From Bacteroidales bacterium (lineage in GTDB: Bacteria; Bacteroidota; Bacteroidia; Bacteroidales; UBA3824), in contig JAFPYR010000104.1 in the NCBI GenBank assembly GCA_017412115.1, positions 1-64,000 on the forward strand: 64,000 nucleotides of DNA, in the 5' to 3' direction. This document shows, in pieces, positions 16,341-25,020 of the stretch. The notes under the pieces are model-generated. The model was not told the origin of the DNA. It was given only the letters and a program-made list of their open reading frames with translations, and ran no database searches. A program made the translations under genes and the position numbers. Numbering within the stretch: the stretch's first letter is position 1; each line of letters opens with the position of its first letter.

Positions 16341-17237
16341 TTAACTTCTGTAAAAAAAACTCAACATTTTAGACAATCTGTCAAGATGAAAACTCTTACA
16401 TTCTGACTTAAACGCCCTCATATCCTTAAAAAGCGTATACGAGGTACCGGATTCTTTGGCATCAAGTACAACCGTAGAGGGAAAACCTTCCAAAAACGAA
16501 AGCAAATGATAAATCAAAAGCAATCTTCCGTTTTCCGAGTCAATGCCCTTGGTAGTTTTTAGGAACGGAATAAAAACATAATTATCAGAAAACAAAGCCG
16601 TTACAAAACCTACCGTTTGAGATTCCAAATTTTTCAAACAAAAGGCAACACCGGCTTTTTTCTTAACGGCACACCTTATAATACTTTCCAAACCGTGGAA
16701 ATCATTATAACAAATATTCGGATTAAGTTTTACAAATTTAATAAACGTATCAGCATCGGCTATCCTTTCAAGTTTATAATTCTTAACATCCGAGGCAACC
16801 ATATATTTTTTCAGATCCGGAGTGCTGAGAAAAAGTCTTTCATGCAACGGTTGCAACGTATCAAACTGAAAAACATCATGTTTAGAAACCTTACCTAAAG
16901 TTTTTTCCGGATAAAGAAAAAACTTATCCGTTCTAAAATCCGCATAAGTGAATTTCTGGGAAATAAAATTCAAAAACTCTCCGTAAACTTCCCTTTCAAT
17001 TATCTCGTTAGAATAAATTCCCGTCCAAAAAACGCCTTTAGGCAAATACATTTTGCTGCCTAAAGAAAAAACCGGCATAACAGCGCGGTAATCCTCCCAA
17101 ACAAGAGCACCCCAATCGGATTGAACGGAATCCAAAAACCATGAATGCGAATAAATACATAAATTAAGGGACCCGGCAATATTGTCTTCCCATTTTATGC
17201 AATCAATTTCGTTATGGTTGAGATACTTGATGTCCAC
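16341..17237 (-). CDS. FemAB/GNAT-like acyltransferase, putative
   Basis: A 298-residue protein. I choose the GTG at 17237 (start read as MDIKYLNHNEID) because the upstream TTG at 17273 lies within the promoter. The N-terminal pattern YSHSWFLDSVQSDWGALV, then YRAVMPVF and a C-terminal GNAT-like core (SQTVGFVTALFSDNYVFIPFL, RLLLIYHLLSFLEG) resemble Bacteroidota proteins annotated as GNAT or FemAB-like. These usually aminoacylate or acetylate small molecules or cell-wall precursors; the substrate here is unknown. It is the first gene of the minus operon reaching down to the U32 peptidase. Confidence 0.6.
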   Translation of the reverse strand: MDIKYLNHNEIDCIKWEDNIAGSLNLCIYSHSWFLDSVQSDWGALVWEDYRAVMPVFSLGSKMYLPKGVFWTGIYSNEIIEREVYGEFLNFISQKFTYADFRTDKFFLYPEKTLGKVSKHDVFQFDTLQPLHERLFLSTPDLKKYMVASDVKNYKLERIADADTFIKFVKLNPNICYNDFHGLESIIRCAVKKKAGVAFCLKNLESQTVGFVTALFSDNYVFIPFLKTTKGIDSENGRLLLIYHLLSFLEGFPSTVVLDAKESGTSYTLFKDMRAFKSECKSFHLDRLSKMLSFFYRS

Positions 17238-17261
17238 TGACCTAAAGTTTTTTTTCGAGCA

Positions 17262-17292
17262 CAAAATTAACAATATAAAACGTCAATTCAAA
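17262..17292 (-). promoter_or_regulatory. Promoter of the six-gene minus operon
   Basis: On the minus strand TTTG (17289-17292), 19 bp, then TAATTTTG (17262-17269): a complete Bacteroidota -33/-7 promoter. Transcription would begin downstream of the TTG candidate start at 17273, supporting the GTG start at 17237. Confidence 0.75.
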
Positions 17293-17297
17293 AAAAT

Positions 17298-17318
17298 GCC
17301 CCATAAAAATTATGGGGC
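17298..17318 (-). terminator. Orphan terminator-like hairpin
   Basis: GCCCCATAA (17298-17306) pairs perfectly with TTATGGGGC (17310-17318); on the minus strand it is followed by ATTTTTTT. It would terminate a minus-strand transcript coming from 17319-17520, where no gene is seen. It lies just outside the operon promoter. Confidence 0.55.
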
Positions 17319-17413
17319 GGTTAATAGTTTTAGAAAATTAAATTCTTAAATCTTATACATACTATGCTTATATATAAACTGTTTCAATTAATTTTGGTTT
17401 TAAAGAAAGTTCT

Positions 17414-17421
17414 TATTTTTG
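17414..17421 (+). promoter_or_regulatory. Distal promoter of the M16-like gene
   Basis: TATTTTTG is a perfect -7 match; TTTG at 17393-17396 lies 17 bp upstream. It would give a leader of about 100 nt. Confidence 0.4.
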
Positions 17422-17471
17422 CTTATATAACACCCAAAAAGAAATAAACCCTATGTTTTTTTTGTATTTTT

Positions 17472-17502
17472 TTTGCTAAAAAGTTTTTTTTTCATAACTT
17501 TA
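17472..17502 (+). promoter_or_regulatory. Proximal promoter of the M16-like gene
   Basis: TTTG (17472-17475), 19 bp, TAACTTTA (17495-17502; seven of eight), 20 bp before the ATG at 17523. Confidence 0.5.
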
Positions 17503-17522
17503 CGCCCAAAGTCCTCAATCTG

Positions 17523-18869
17523 ATGAAATTATTTTATCTGTTTTGCATAGTATTTTTTCAAGCATTTCTGTCGTTTTCACAAACGGAAAGTCCTTTAACG
17601 GAAAAAAACCGCAAAAATGGGCATATAGTTTTTGAAAAGGAAGACGAGCAGTATGGTGCATTGTTTTTGACCCTAAACAACGGAGCAAAAATCGTTATCA
17701 AAAAAACCGACAATCCAAAAAACAAAACAGAATTTCTCGCCTACTCACGCAAAGGGATTGCTTACAACAAAGAAAGGGATTTTTATAATTTCAAATTCGA
17801 GGATTTAATAATTCAAAATACCGTTATCAACAATTTTATCGACAAAGTTAATACCTCTGCCGTCTTAAAATACAATCTTAAAAACGGTGGCGTATGGTTT
17901 CAAGGCGGTTGCTACGAAGACGGTTTAAGGGATTTAATCAAAATCATATATTCGTCCTTTGTCTCCAAAGGCTGTAAAAGTCAGGATTTCGATTTTTGTA
18001 AATATCATATTATAAGGCAATTAAAAGAAAGGTGCGGATATGAAGGATTAGTTTTTGAGGATTCCGTTTTTTTAACCCGCTATCCAAAGGCGAAACATTT
18101 CGTACAAGAAGACACAAAAAAAATCAAAAAGAAAAAACTCTTTAAAAATTACACAAAACGTGTAACCCCGACAGGAGATTTTACGTTTTATTTCTGCGGA
18201 AACTTCGAGATTGACACTTTAAAAAAATATATTTGTCAATACATCGGAGTTTTACCCGAAAAAAAATCCAAAGGCGGCTCGCCGAAAAACAAAATGGAAT
18301 TCAACAACAAAACTTTTGAAAAAACACTTCATATTCAATGCGAGGGAAATATTTTTCAGACGGATTATATTTCAAAATCCCTAAAATACAATCTCGAAAA
18401 CAAAATCAAAACCCAAGCTCTCCAAAATTACATTAACAAACGCTTAAAAAGTTTTGAGGCTGACACCATAAAATGCAACATAAATTTTTCGCACTCACAA
18501 AAAGAATTATTATCAGAAATAACATTAAGCATAATAGCTTATAAAAGAAACGGTTGCAACAATCAACTAAACAAAGAAATCAACTCAATAATTCAAGACA
18601 TAAGCCAAAACGGTTTCGATAAAGAGGATTTGGAAAACATCAAAACCTCACTTATAAAAGAGCACAGACAAGAGATTCTGAAAAACAATTATTGGATTTC
18701 TGTCATGCACGAGAAATATAATTTTAACTGCGACGCCGATTCTTATTACGAGAAAATAACGGAGGAGCTTACGGGGGAAGACCTTCAAAAATTTTTCAAA
18801 TATTTTCTTTCAAAAGCGGTTAAGCACACTTATTCTGCCCAACCGCTGAAAGTTGTATCAACAAATTAA
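17523..18869 (+). CDS. Secreted M16 peptidase-like half protein, no zinc motif
   Basis: A 448-residue protein with a signal peptide (MKLFYLFCIVFFQAFLSFSQ). The segment LTLNNGAKIVIKKTDNPKNKTEF and the later GDFTFYFCGNFEIDTLKKYI followed by YIGVLP match the C-terminal half of large Bacteroidota M16 (pitrilysin-type) peptidases, where FxFVGNxD...LxxYxxxLP is typical. The zinc-binding HxxEH of the catalytic half is absent, so this is at best a non-catalytic M16 subunit. It is unusual in that no catalytic partner lies beside it. Transcribed alone; its stop overlaps the convergent gene by 4 bp. The family call rests on motif resemblance. Confidence 0.6.
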   Translation: MKLFYLFCIVFFQAFLSFSQTESPLTEKNRKNGHIVFEKEDEQYGALFLTLNNGAKIVIKKTDNPKNKTEFLAYSRKGIAYNKERDFYNFKFEDLIIQNTVINNFIDKVNTSAVLKYNLKNGGVWFQGGCYEDGLRDLIKIIYSSFVSKGCKSQDFDFCKYHIIRQLKERCGYEGLVFEDSVFLTRYPKAKHFVQEDTKKIKKKKLFKNYTKRVTPTGDFTFYFCGNFEIDTLKKYICQYIGVLPEKKSKGGSPKNKMEFNNKTFEKTLHIQCEGNIFQTDYISKSLKYNLENKIKTQALQNYINKRLKSFEADTIKCNINFSHSQKELLSEITLSIIAYKRNGCNNQLNKEINSIIQDISQNGFDKEDLENIKTSLIKEHRQEILKNNYWISVMHEKYNFNCDADSYYEKITEELTGEDLQKFFKYFLSKAVKHTYSAQPLKVVSTN

Positions 18870-19477
18870 TCTACGAAAACATCGTCATCGTCAAAGGAAG
18901 AGGTTTCACTGCCATTAGACAAAGCTTGTCCCTTATAACGGGAAACCCAATCATGATTTTCCATACAAGCCAAAAGCATAAAACACAAATCGCCGTAACA
19001 CACACTGCTAAGCCTTTCGATACCGAATTGTTTCAACATTTCAAATTGTGCGGCACTCGGCATTTCGGGATATTCAGCATTGTTTGACCATCCGGGTTCG
19101 GGCTGACCTTTGGTCTGATAAGGATATTCCTTATATCTTAGTTTCCATAATTCGCCGACGATTCCGGGATTCTTAATTCCAAACTGAGAAAAATAATTTA
19201 CACCGTTAGGATTAGCGATAGTGCGTTCTCTGCCGGCTGCACGATTAACAAAAGAGTCCATCGTAAGTTGAGTGTATTTAAACGAGCCGTCCTTATTAAG
19301 ATGAACTTGATAAAACCGCATTAAATCGCTGCTGCCCGGCAAAAGCATAAATCCCAAAAAATCTTTTTGATCCTCTATAACATCTTCGCCGAAAGTAGTA
19401 AATCCTTCTTCGTCCTGCGCCTTAACAGAAAAACAAAGGCATAAAAAAAATATTATCAACGTAGCAGTTTTTTTCAT
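18866..19477 (-). CDS. Hypothetical secreted protein
   Basis: A 203-residue protein with a signal peptide (MKKTATLIIFFLCLCFSVKAQ), start taken at the ATG at 19477. The mature part is acidic at both ends (DEEGFTTFGEDVIEDQ; SFDDDDVFVD) and contains a Pro/Trp-rich middle (EPGWSNNAEYPEMP). No family recognised. It has its own promoter (TATTTTTG at 19520-19527) and overlaps the 3' end of the M16-like gene tail to tail. Confidence 0.65.
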   Translation of the reverse strand: MKKTATLIIFFLCLCFSVKAQDEEGFTTFGEDVIEDQKDFLGFMLLPGSSDLMRFYQVHLNKDGSFKYTQLTMDSFVNRAAGRERTIANPNGVNYFSQFGIKNPGIVGELWKLRYKEYPYQTKGQPEPGWSNNAEYPEMPSAAQFEMLKQFGIERLSSVCYGDLCFMLLACMENHDWVSRYKGQALSNGSETSSFDDDDVFVD

Positions 19478-19519
19478 AATCAATAATGTTTTTTTTTAAA
19501 ATTAAAACGCAAAACAATG

Positions 19520-19527
19520 CAAAAATA
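19520..19527 (-). promoter_or_regulatory. -7 element for the hypothetical secreted protein
   Basis: TATTTTTG on the minus strand with a TTG 18 bp upstream, 43 bp before the ATG at 19477. Confidence 0.55.
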
Positions 19528-19597
19528 TTATTTTCGTTCTCAATTCAATGCATTAGTTTTTTTATAACTTTGTAGAATGAAATTAGAAAAAACAAAA

Positions 19598-19642
19598 GAA
19601 TCCGTCTTGTCGGGATCTAAAAAATCTCTCCAAGGCGGATTC
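19598..19642 (-). terminator. Terminator of ahcY
   Basis: GAATCCGTCTTG (19598-19609) pairs with CAAGGCGGATTC (19631-19642) over 12 bp with one G-U pair; a 5-bp inner stem extends it. On the minus strand TTTTGTTTTTT follows, typical of intrinsic termination after ahcY (stop at 19673). Confidence 0.8.
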
Positions 19643-19672
19643 GTGTATAGCAGGCAATAAATAAATACAATT

Positions 19673-21088
19673 TTAATATCTGTAATGATCGGCTTTGTAA
19701 GGACCATCAACCTTTACACCGATATAATCGGCTTGAGCTTGAGTAAGGCGTGTAAGTTTTGCACCGAGTTTTCCAAGATGTAGTCTTGCGACCTCTTCGT
19801 CCAAATATTTCGGTAAACGGTAAACGCCGATTTCGTATTTCTTTTGCCACAAATCGAGTTGTGCAAGTGTCTGGTTTGTAAACGAGTTACTCATTACAAA
19901 TGACGGATGACCTGTTGCGCAACCCAAATTTACCAATCTTCCTTCCGCCAAAACAACAATAGAATGTCCGTCAGGGAAATAATATTGGTCTACTTGCGGT
20001 TTGATGTTCACTTTTTTAATACCGCTGACTTTTTCCAAGTCTGCCATCATGATTTCGTTGTCAAAATGTCCGATGTTGCAAACAATGGCTTTGTCTTTCA
20101 TTTTTGACATGTGGTCTGCGGTGATAATATCTCTGTTACCGGTACAAGTTACATAAATATCGCCGTAAGGAAGTGCATCTTCAACGGTTGTAACCTCAAA
20201 ACCTTCCATACATGCTTGAAGCGCGCAAATCGGGTCAATTTCTGTCACCAAAACTCTTGCTCCGAAACCTCTCATACTTTTAGCGCAGCCCTTGCCGACA
20301 TCGCCGTAACCGCAAACAACTACAACTTTACCCGCAATCATAATATCTGTTGCACGTTTTATGCCGTCTGCTAACGATTCCCTACAACCGTAAAGATTGT
20401 CGAATTTTGATTTCGTTACCGAGTCATTGACATTAATTGCCGGGAAAAGCAACGTACCTTTTTCAAACATTTGGTAAAGACGGTGAACGCCGGTTGTAGT
20501 TTCTTCCGAAACGCCGCGAACGTTTTTAACCATGTTGTGCCATTTGTTTTTGGAAGTTTCAAGACCGAATTTAATACGTTTGAAAAGTTCTTTTGCGTCT
20601 TCGCCTTCGGGCAGAGTCTCAAGGATTGACGGGTTGTTTTCAGCATCAACGCCAAGATGAAGCATTAACGTTGCATCGCCGCCGTCATCAACAATCAAAT
20701 CAGGACCTACACCTTCGCCAAAGGTGAGTGCCTGCTCAGTACACCACCAATAATCTTCAAGGCTTTCGGCTTTCCACGCAAAAACAGGAACGCCACGTTC
20801 TGCAACGGCAGCCGCTGCCTCGTCCTGCGTTGAAAAAATATTACATGAAGCCCAACGAACTTCCGCACCAAGGGCAGTTAAAGTTTCAATCAAAACGGCA
20901 GTCTGAACGGTCATGTGCAAACTTCCCGTGATTTTTGCTCCTTTGAGCGGTTTTGAGGCTGAATATTTCTCTCTTAAAGCCATCAATCCCGGCATTTGGG
21001 ATTCGGCAAGTTCAAGTTTTTTTCTTCCTAATTTTGCTAAAGTCATGTCTTTGACCTTGTTAGGAAGCGTTAAATCAATTTTCTCCAT
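19673..21088 (-). CDS. ahcY: Adenosylhomocysteinase
   Basis: A 471-residue NAD-dependent enzyme that splits S-adenosylhomocysteine into adenosine and homocysteine, clearing the product of methylation reactions. The substrate region [18 protein letters not shown], the Rossmann loop [14 protein letters not shown] and the C-terminal KADHYRY, with its conserved Lys-Tyr pair completing the NAD site of the neighbouring subunit, are all intact. It contains the insert found in bacterial (longer) forms. It stands as a single gene; no SAH riboswitch fold was seen in the 73 bp upstream. Confidence 0.97.
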   Translation of the reverse strand: MEKIDLTLPNKVKDMTLAKLGRKKLELAESQMPGLMALREKYSASKPLKGAKITGSLHMTVQTAVLIETLTALGAEVRWASCNIFSTQDEAAAAVAERGVPVFAWKAESLEDYWWCTEQALTFGEGVGPDLIVDDGGDATLMLHLGVDAENNPSILETLPEGEDAKELFKRIKFGLETSKNKWHNMVKNVRGVSEETTTGVHRLYQMFEKGTLLFPAINVNDSVTKSKFDNLYGCRESLADGIKRATDIMIAGKVVVVCGYGDVGKGCAKSMRGFGARVLVTEIDPICALQACMEGFEVTTVEDALPYGDIYVTCTGNRDIITADHMSKMKDKAIVCNIGHFDNEIMMADLEKVSGIKKVNIKPQVDQYYFPDGHSIVVLAEGRLVNLGCATGHPSFVMSNSFTNQTLAQLDLWQKKYEIGVYRLPKYLDEEVARLHLGKLGAKLTRLTQAQADYIGVKVDGPYKADHYRY

Positions 21089-21161
21089 TTTTTCGTGATA
21101 AAATATTTCGCCAAAGTTCGTAATTTTTTTTTGGAATAGAAAATTTTTTTTCTACACAAAA

Positions 21162-21410
21162 TTATTTTCCCCAATACCCGTCTTTGAGCCGCTTAACTAT
21201 TTCCTCAACGGACATAAAAGAATTTGGCAATACTTGTGTAGGTATAGGTTTTGTATATAATTTCGAGGCAAGAAACCTTTTGCACTCCAAATGCTTCATT
21301 CTCAAGCAATAAACATTCTTATAAGAATCGCCCGTTATAGAATTCATCAAAACTCCCTCTCTAAAAATCGGGCACTTTTCTAATTTAGGACAAGCGTTTG
21401 AATTTTCCAT
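21162..21410 (-). CDS. Small cysteine-rich conserved protein
   Basis: An 82-residue protein with the pattern CPKLEKCPIF near the N-terminus followed by YKNVYCLRMKHLECKRFL. The CPx4CPxF...YC...CxR arrangement recurs in small proteins of many bacteria and could bind a metal or iron-sulfur cluster. Function unknown. The gene has its own -7 element (TATTTTTG, 21511-21518 minus) about 100 bp upstream and lies 73 bp before ahcY. Confidence 0.65.
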   Translation of the reverse strand: MENSNACPKLEKCPIFREGVLMNSITGDSYKNVYCLRMKHLECKRFLASKLYTKPIPTQVLPNSFMSVEEIVKRLKDGYWGK

Positions 21411-21510
21411 AATATTTAACCCTCTCTTATTATTTTTTAATTTGTTAATTCCTTACTTTATAATCTTTGTAACAGCCGTTTTTCTAAAAAAACTTTTACG
21501 GTTTATAACG

Positions 21511-21518
21511 CAAAAATA
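21511..21518 (-). promoter_or_regulatory. -7 element for the Cys-rich gene
   Basis: TATTTTTG on the minus strand, 101 bp upstream of the ATG at 21410. No good -33 element was found. Confidence 0.4.
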
Positions 21519-21611
21519 GCACCAAAATACAAGTATAATTAGAAAAAATGCTGTGTAAAGTTAAAAAAAACTTTTTACTAAAAAAATTTTTTTAATTCAA
21601 TGATTTATTCT

Positions 21612-21619
21612 TAACTTTG
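21612..21619 (+). promoter_or_regulatory. -7 element for pyrF
   Basis: TAACTTTG, 43 bp before the pyrF ATG at 21663. Confidence 0.65.
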
Positions 21620-21662
21620 CTACGCTTTACAACAAATCCTGCGGGTAAAATTTTGGAATAAT

Positions 21663-22508
21663 ATGAACTATAGAGACATTTATAACAAGATAGTAAAGAA
21701 GAATTCTTTTCTATGTGTCGGTTTGGACACGGACATCACGAAAATTCCCGAATGTTTGTTAAATGAAGAAGACCCTGTTTTCGAGTTTAACAAACGGATA
21801 GTTGATGCTACTCAACAGTTTGCGGTAGCTTACAAACCTAACACTGCTTTTTATGAAGCCTTAGGCGCAAAAGGTTGGACCTCGCTCCAAAAAACTGCCG
21901 AATACATCAAAAAGAATTATCCGGGTATATTTTTGATTGCCGACTGCAAACGCGGCGACATAGGCAACACTTGCAAAATGTACGCTAAAACGTTTTTTGA
22001 GCAAATGCCTTTTGATGCCGTAACATTATCACCGTACATGGGCAGGGATTCAATTTCTCCTTTTTTGGAATACGAAGGCAAATGGGCGATAATTTTAGCA
22101 TTAACCTCAAATCCTTCGGCTTCGGATTTTCAGATTATCCAAGAAAAGGAAACAGATGAATTTTTGTTTGAAAAGACATTGAAATTCGGTCAGTTGTGGG
22201 GCGATGAAAACAGAATAATGTATGTAGCCGGAGCTACACAAGCTTATAAATTTCAACAAATCAGAAAAATTGCCAAAAACAATTTTCTTTTGGTTCCGGG
22301 CGTCGGTGCACAAGGCGGCTCGTTGGAAGACGTTGCTACTTTCGGCATGAACGAAACTTGTGGCTTGTTAGTAAACTCTTCAAGAGGAATAATCTATGCC
22401 TCAAACGGCAGCGACTTTGCTGAAAAAGCCGGCGAACAGGCCGAGGCAATAAGCATAAAAATGAAAAAACTTTTGGAAGACAACAAGAAGAATTCTCAAA
22501 GAAAATAA
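21663..22508 (+). CDS. pyrF: Orotidine 5'-phosphate decarboxylase (type 2)
   Basis: A 281-residue enzyme for the last step of UMP synthesis. The N-terminal CVGLDTDITKIP, AYKPNTAFYEALG and the catalytic DCKRGDIGNT mark the type 2 (mycobacterial/Bacteroidota) subfamily, as does the length. The phosphate-binding end LVPGVGAQGGS and NSSRGI is present. It is monocistronic between its own promoter and a bidirectional terminator. Confidence 0.97.
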   Translation: MNYRDIYNKIVKKNSFLCVGLDTDITKIPECLLNEEDPVFEFNKRIVDATQQFAVAYKPNTAFYEALGAKGWTSLQKTAEYIKKNYPGIFLIADCKRGDIGNTCKMYAKTFFEQMPFDAVTLSPYMGRDSISPFLEYEGKWAIILALTSNPSASDFQIIQEKETDEFLFEKTLKFGQLWGDENRIMYVAGATQAYKFQQIRKIAKNNFLLVPGVGAQGGSLEDVATFGMNETCGLLVNSSRGIIYASNGSDFAEKAGEQAEAISIKMKKLLEDNKKNSQRK

Positions 22509-22538
22509 AATTTTCTTATTTATCTTTTTTTAACGAAC

Positions 22539-22576
22539 AAAAAAACGAATTGAATTTTCTTTCAATTCGTTTTTTT
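22539..22576 (+). terminator. Bidirectional terminator between pyrF and hrpB
   Basis: Stem of 16 bp (22539-22554 with 22561-22576) around CGAATTGAA/TTCAATTCG, with A and T runs on both flanks; serves convergent genes on both strands. Confidence 0.85.
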
Positions 22577-22582
22577 TGTTGC

Positions 22583-25009
22583 TTATAATTCTGGCCATTG
22601 ATGTTTTGGATAACGGCGTTTTAATTCTTTTCTGACCTCTTTGTATGCGTTTTGCCAAAAAGATTTCAAATCCGAGGTTACTTGAACGGGTTTGAAACCG
22701 GGAGAAAGCAAGTGCATTAAAACAGAAACTTTTCCACCGTTGATTTTAGGCGTTTCCTGCCAAGAGAAAACCTCCTGAAGCCTTACCGCTAAAACAGGCT
22801 GCAAACCTAAAGGAGAATATTTCAATTTTATTTTATGACCGGTAGGCACTTCAAGAAAAGCGGGTGCAAGTTTTTCTAAATCCCGCTGCTGAAGAGGTGT
22901 TAAAGAATATTTCAATGCCGAAAAAATATCTATTTTTTTAAGTTTTTCAACAGTATTAACACCGCTAAGATACGGTAAAAGCCAATCTTGAGCAGTCTCA
23001 ATTAAAGTTTTAGTTGAAACATCGGGCATAAAATCCTCACCGTTCCAAATTCTTAACGACAATATACGGTTTTGAAGATTTATAACCTCATCATTAAAAT
23101 CCAAAAGCACCTCGCCTTCTTTTTTTACCGCTGACAAAACTATTTGCTCAACCTCTTGAGAATCGGGCGTGAAACTCTTTTCCTGCAAAACCATACTTCC
23201 AATTTTCAATTGTTTCAGGGCAACGATTCCGCCTTTTTTAGTATTCCAAAGAACTGATTCTTTTTCTCTCAACATGGATTTCAAAGAAACGGGATTAAGA
23301 GGAGAGGCAAGAAATATCCTTGCGATTTTTTCCTTTGCGTTTAAGGCTGCGACGGCAAGCCATGACTCTCCCGCCAAACTGTCTTCGTATCCTAACATCG
23401 CAATCGTACCGTTTGAAAGCATGAATTGAGCATTGTTGCCCAGTTTAGCAGAGGCAATTCTCTCGGGGAAAGACTCCGCTAAAAGCAGCCCCGTATCATA
23501 ACTGTCAAACTCGGAATTATCCTCCTGAACCTTGAACATTTTTCTTAATTCCATAGCATAAAGCTCTATTCTGTCAAAACTCTTGTTATGACGTTTTTCT
23601 CTGCGGTTGAGCCTTAGGCGTTCGATTCTCAAATTAATATCCGTCCCGTAATCTTTGGGCAAAGGGTCGCGGTTGTCAAGTATTGCGGCAATGTCTGAGG
23701 CAAGCGGCAAAAGAGAATATTTCTGTGCTTGAACCAACATCTTTGCGATTCTTGGGTGTGAAGGAATTCTGCTTAACTCTTCGCCAAGAGGTGTTAAAAA
23801 ATAATTGTCATCTACGGCTTCAAGAGTTTTCAAAAGTTCCTTTGAAAGATTAACGGAGGTTTTATCGGGCGGAGTCAGCCAAGTTAAATTTTCGGGATTA
23901 GGTTCGCCCCATTTTATTAAATCCAACATAAGCGGAGTTAAATCGGCATATTCGATTTCCGGCAAACGGTTTTTCAACATTCTGTCCTGAGTTGTTAAAT
24001 CCCAAAGCCTATAACAAAAACCGTCTGAAACTCTGCCCGCCCTGCCCGCTCTTTGTTGAGCCATATCAAGAGATATTCTTACGGTTTTCAATCCCGACAA
24101 TCCTGTATCTGGAGAATACTGCTGAATTTTGCACAATCCGCTATCAACAACGATTTTAACACCTTGAATCGTAAGCGAAGTCTCGGCAATGGAAGTTGCT
24201 AAAACTATTTTACGCCTTCCGTTTTTGTCCGGCATGATAGCTTGTTGTTGAAGATTAGGCGGCAACATTCCGTAAAGAGGGTTTATCAAAACGCCGTGAA
24301 CAGAGCTTTTCAAAAATTCTTCGCATTTTCTGATTTCGCCTTCACCGGGCAAAAATGCCAAAATATCGCCCTCTGGATGCCTTTCCAAAGCCTTCAAAAC
24401 GGTTAAAGCCGTCTGACGAGATACTGAAAACTCGTCACAGCAACCTTCATAAAAAATTTCAACGTTATAATTTTTTGCCGTTGCGCTGATAACAGGAGCG
24501 TTAAGCATTTTGGAAAGATTTTCCGCATCAATCGTTGCGGACATAATTATAATTTTCAAATCGTCCCTTAAAATTTGCTGAGCCTCTCTTACCAAAGCAA
24601 GTGTTAAATCGGTATTGAGATTGCGCTCGTGAAATTCGTCAAAAATCACGGTCGAAACCCCTTTCAACTCGTTGTCAGCAAGTATTCTGCGCGTTAAAAC
24701 GCCCTCCGTTACAACCTCCAAACGTGTATCCTTTGAAACACAATTTTCAAATCTAATGGTATAACCGACAGTTTTGCCGGGCTTCTGACCTATCAAATCC
24801 GCCATTCTAAAGGCAATCGCCTTTGCAGCAAGTCTGCGCGGCTCAAGCATAACGATTTTTTGAGAATCAGAATTACGTTTCAAAATCTCCAACGGTAAAA
24901 CCGTACTCTTACCCGTGCCGGTCGGCGCAGTTATTATAATAACTTGATTGTCAAGGTATTTTTGATAAACCTCATCAAAAATTTCTTCAATAGGATATAT
25001 TTCTTTCAA
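22583..25009 (-). CDS. hrpB: ATP-dependent helicase HrpB
   Basis: An 808-residue DEAH-box helicase. Walker A is APTGTGKST, motif II is DEFHERNLNTD (DEFH as in HrpB), followed by MSATID, ATSIAETSLTI and QQRAGRAGR. The C-terminal HrpB_C extension (about residues 670-808, ending HQWPEL) is present, separating it from HrpA. In frame the start is a TTG at 25009, because a stop lies directly upstream. It is third in a minus-strand operon, 11 bp after the amidohydrolase gene. HrpB is an RNA helicase of uncertain physiological target. Confidence 0.95.
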   Translation of the reverse strand: MKEIYPIEEIFDEVYQKYLDNQVIIITAPTGTGKSTVLPLEILKRNSDSQKIVMLEPRRLAAKAIAFRMADLIGQKPGKTVGYTIRFENCVSKDTRLEVVTEGVLTRRILADNELKGVSTVIFDEFHERNLNTDLTLALVREAQQILRDDLKIIIMSATIDAENLSKMLNAPVISATAKNYNVEIFYEGCCDEFSVSRQTALTVLKALERHPEGDILAFLPGEGEIRKCEEFLKSSVHGVLINPLYGMLPPNLQQQAIMPDKNGRRKIVLATSIAETSLTIQGVKIVVDSGLCKIQQYSPDTGLSGLKTVRISLDMAQQRAGRAGRVSDGFCYRLWDLTTQDRMLKNRLPEIEYADLTPLMLDLIKWGEPNPENLTWLTPPDKTSVNLSKELLKTLEAVDDNYFLTPLGEELSRIPSHPRIAKMLVQAQKYSLLPLASDIAAILDNRDPLPKDYGTDINLRIERLRLNRREKRHNKSFDRIELYAMELRKMFKVQEDNSEFDSYDTGLLLAESFPERIASAKLGNNAQFMLSNGTIAMLGYEDSLAGESWLAVAALNAKEKIARIFLASPLNPVSLKSMLREKESVLWNTKKGGIVALKQLKIGSMVLQEKSFTPDSQEVEQIVLSAVKKEGEVLLDFNDEVINLQNRILSLRIWNGEDFMPDVSTKTLIETAQDWLLPYLSGVNTVEKLKKIDIFSALKYSLTPLQQRDLEKLAPAFLEVPTGHKIKLKYSPLGLQPVLAVRLQEVFSWQETPKINGGKVSVLMHLLSPGFKPVQVTSDLKSFWQNAYKEVRKELKRRYPKHQWPEL

Positions 25010-25020
25010 TTAAAAAAAAA

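Noticed and set aside
17238..17273. TTG start for the FemAB/GNAT-like gene at 17273.
   Set aside because: It lies within the complete promoter at 17262-17292; the GTG at 17237 is downstream of the expected transcription start.
19565..19660. A perfect TAACTTTG followed by a 27-codon plus-strand ORF (MKLEKTKESVLSG...).
   Set aside because: The ORF lies inside the ahcY terminator hairpin (19598-19642), which on the minus strand ends with a T-run. The coding reading is best explained as the reverse complement of that terminator.
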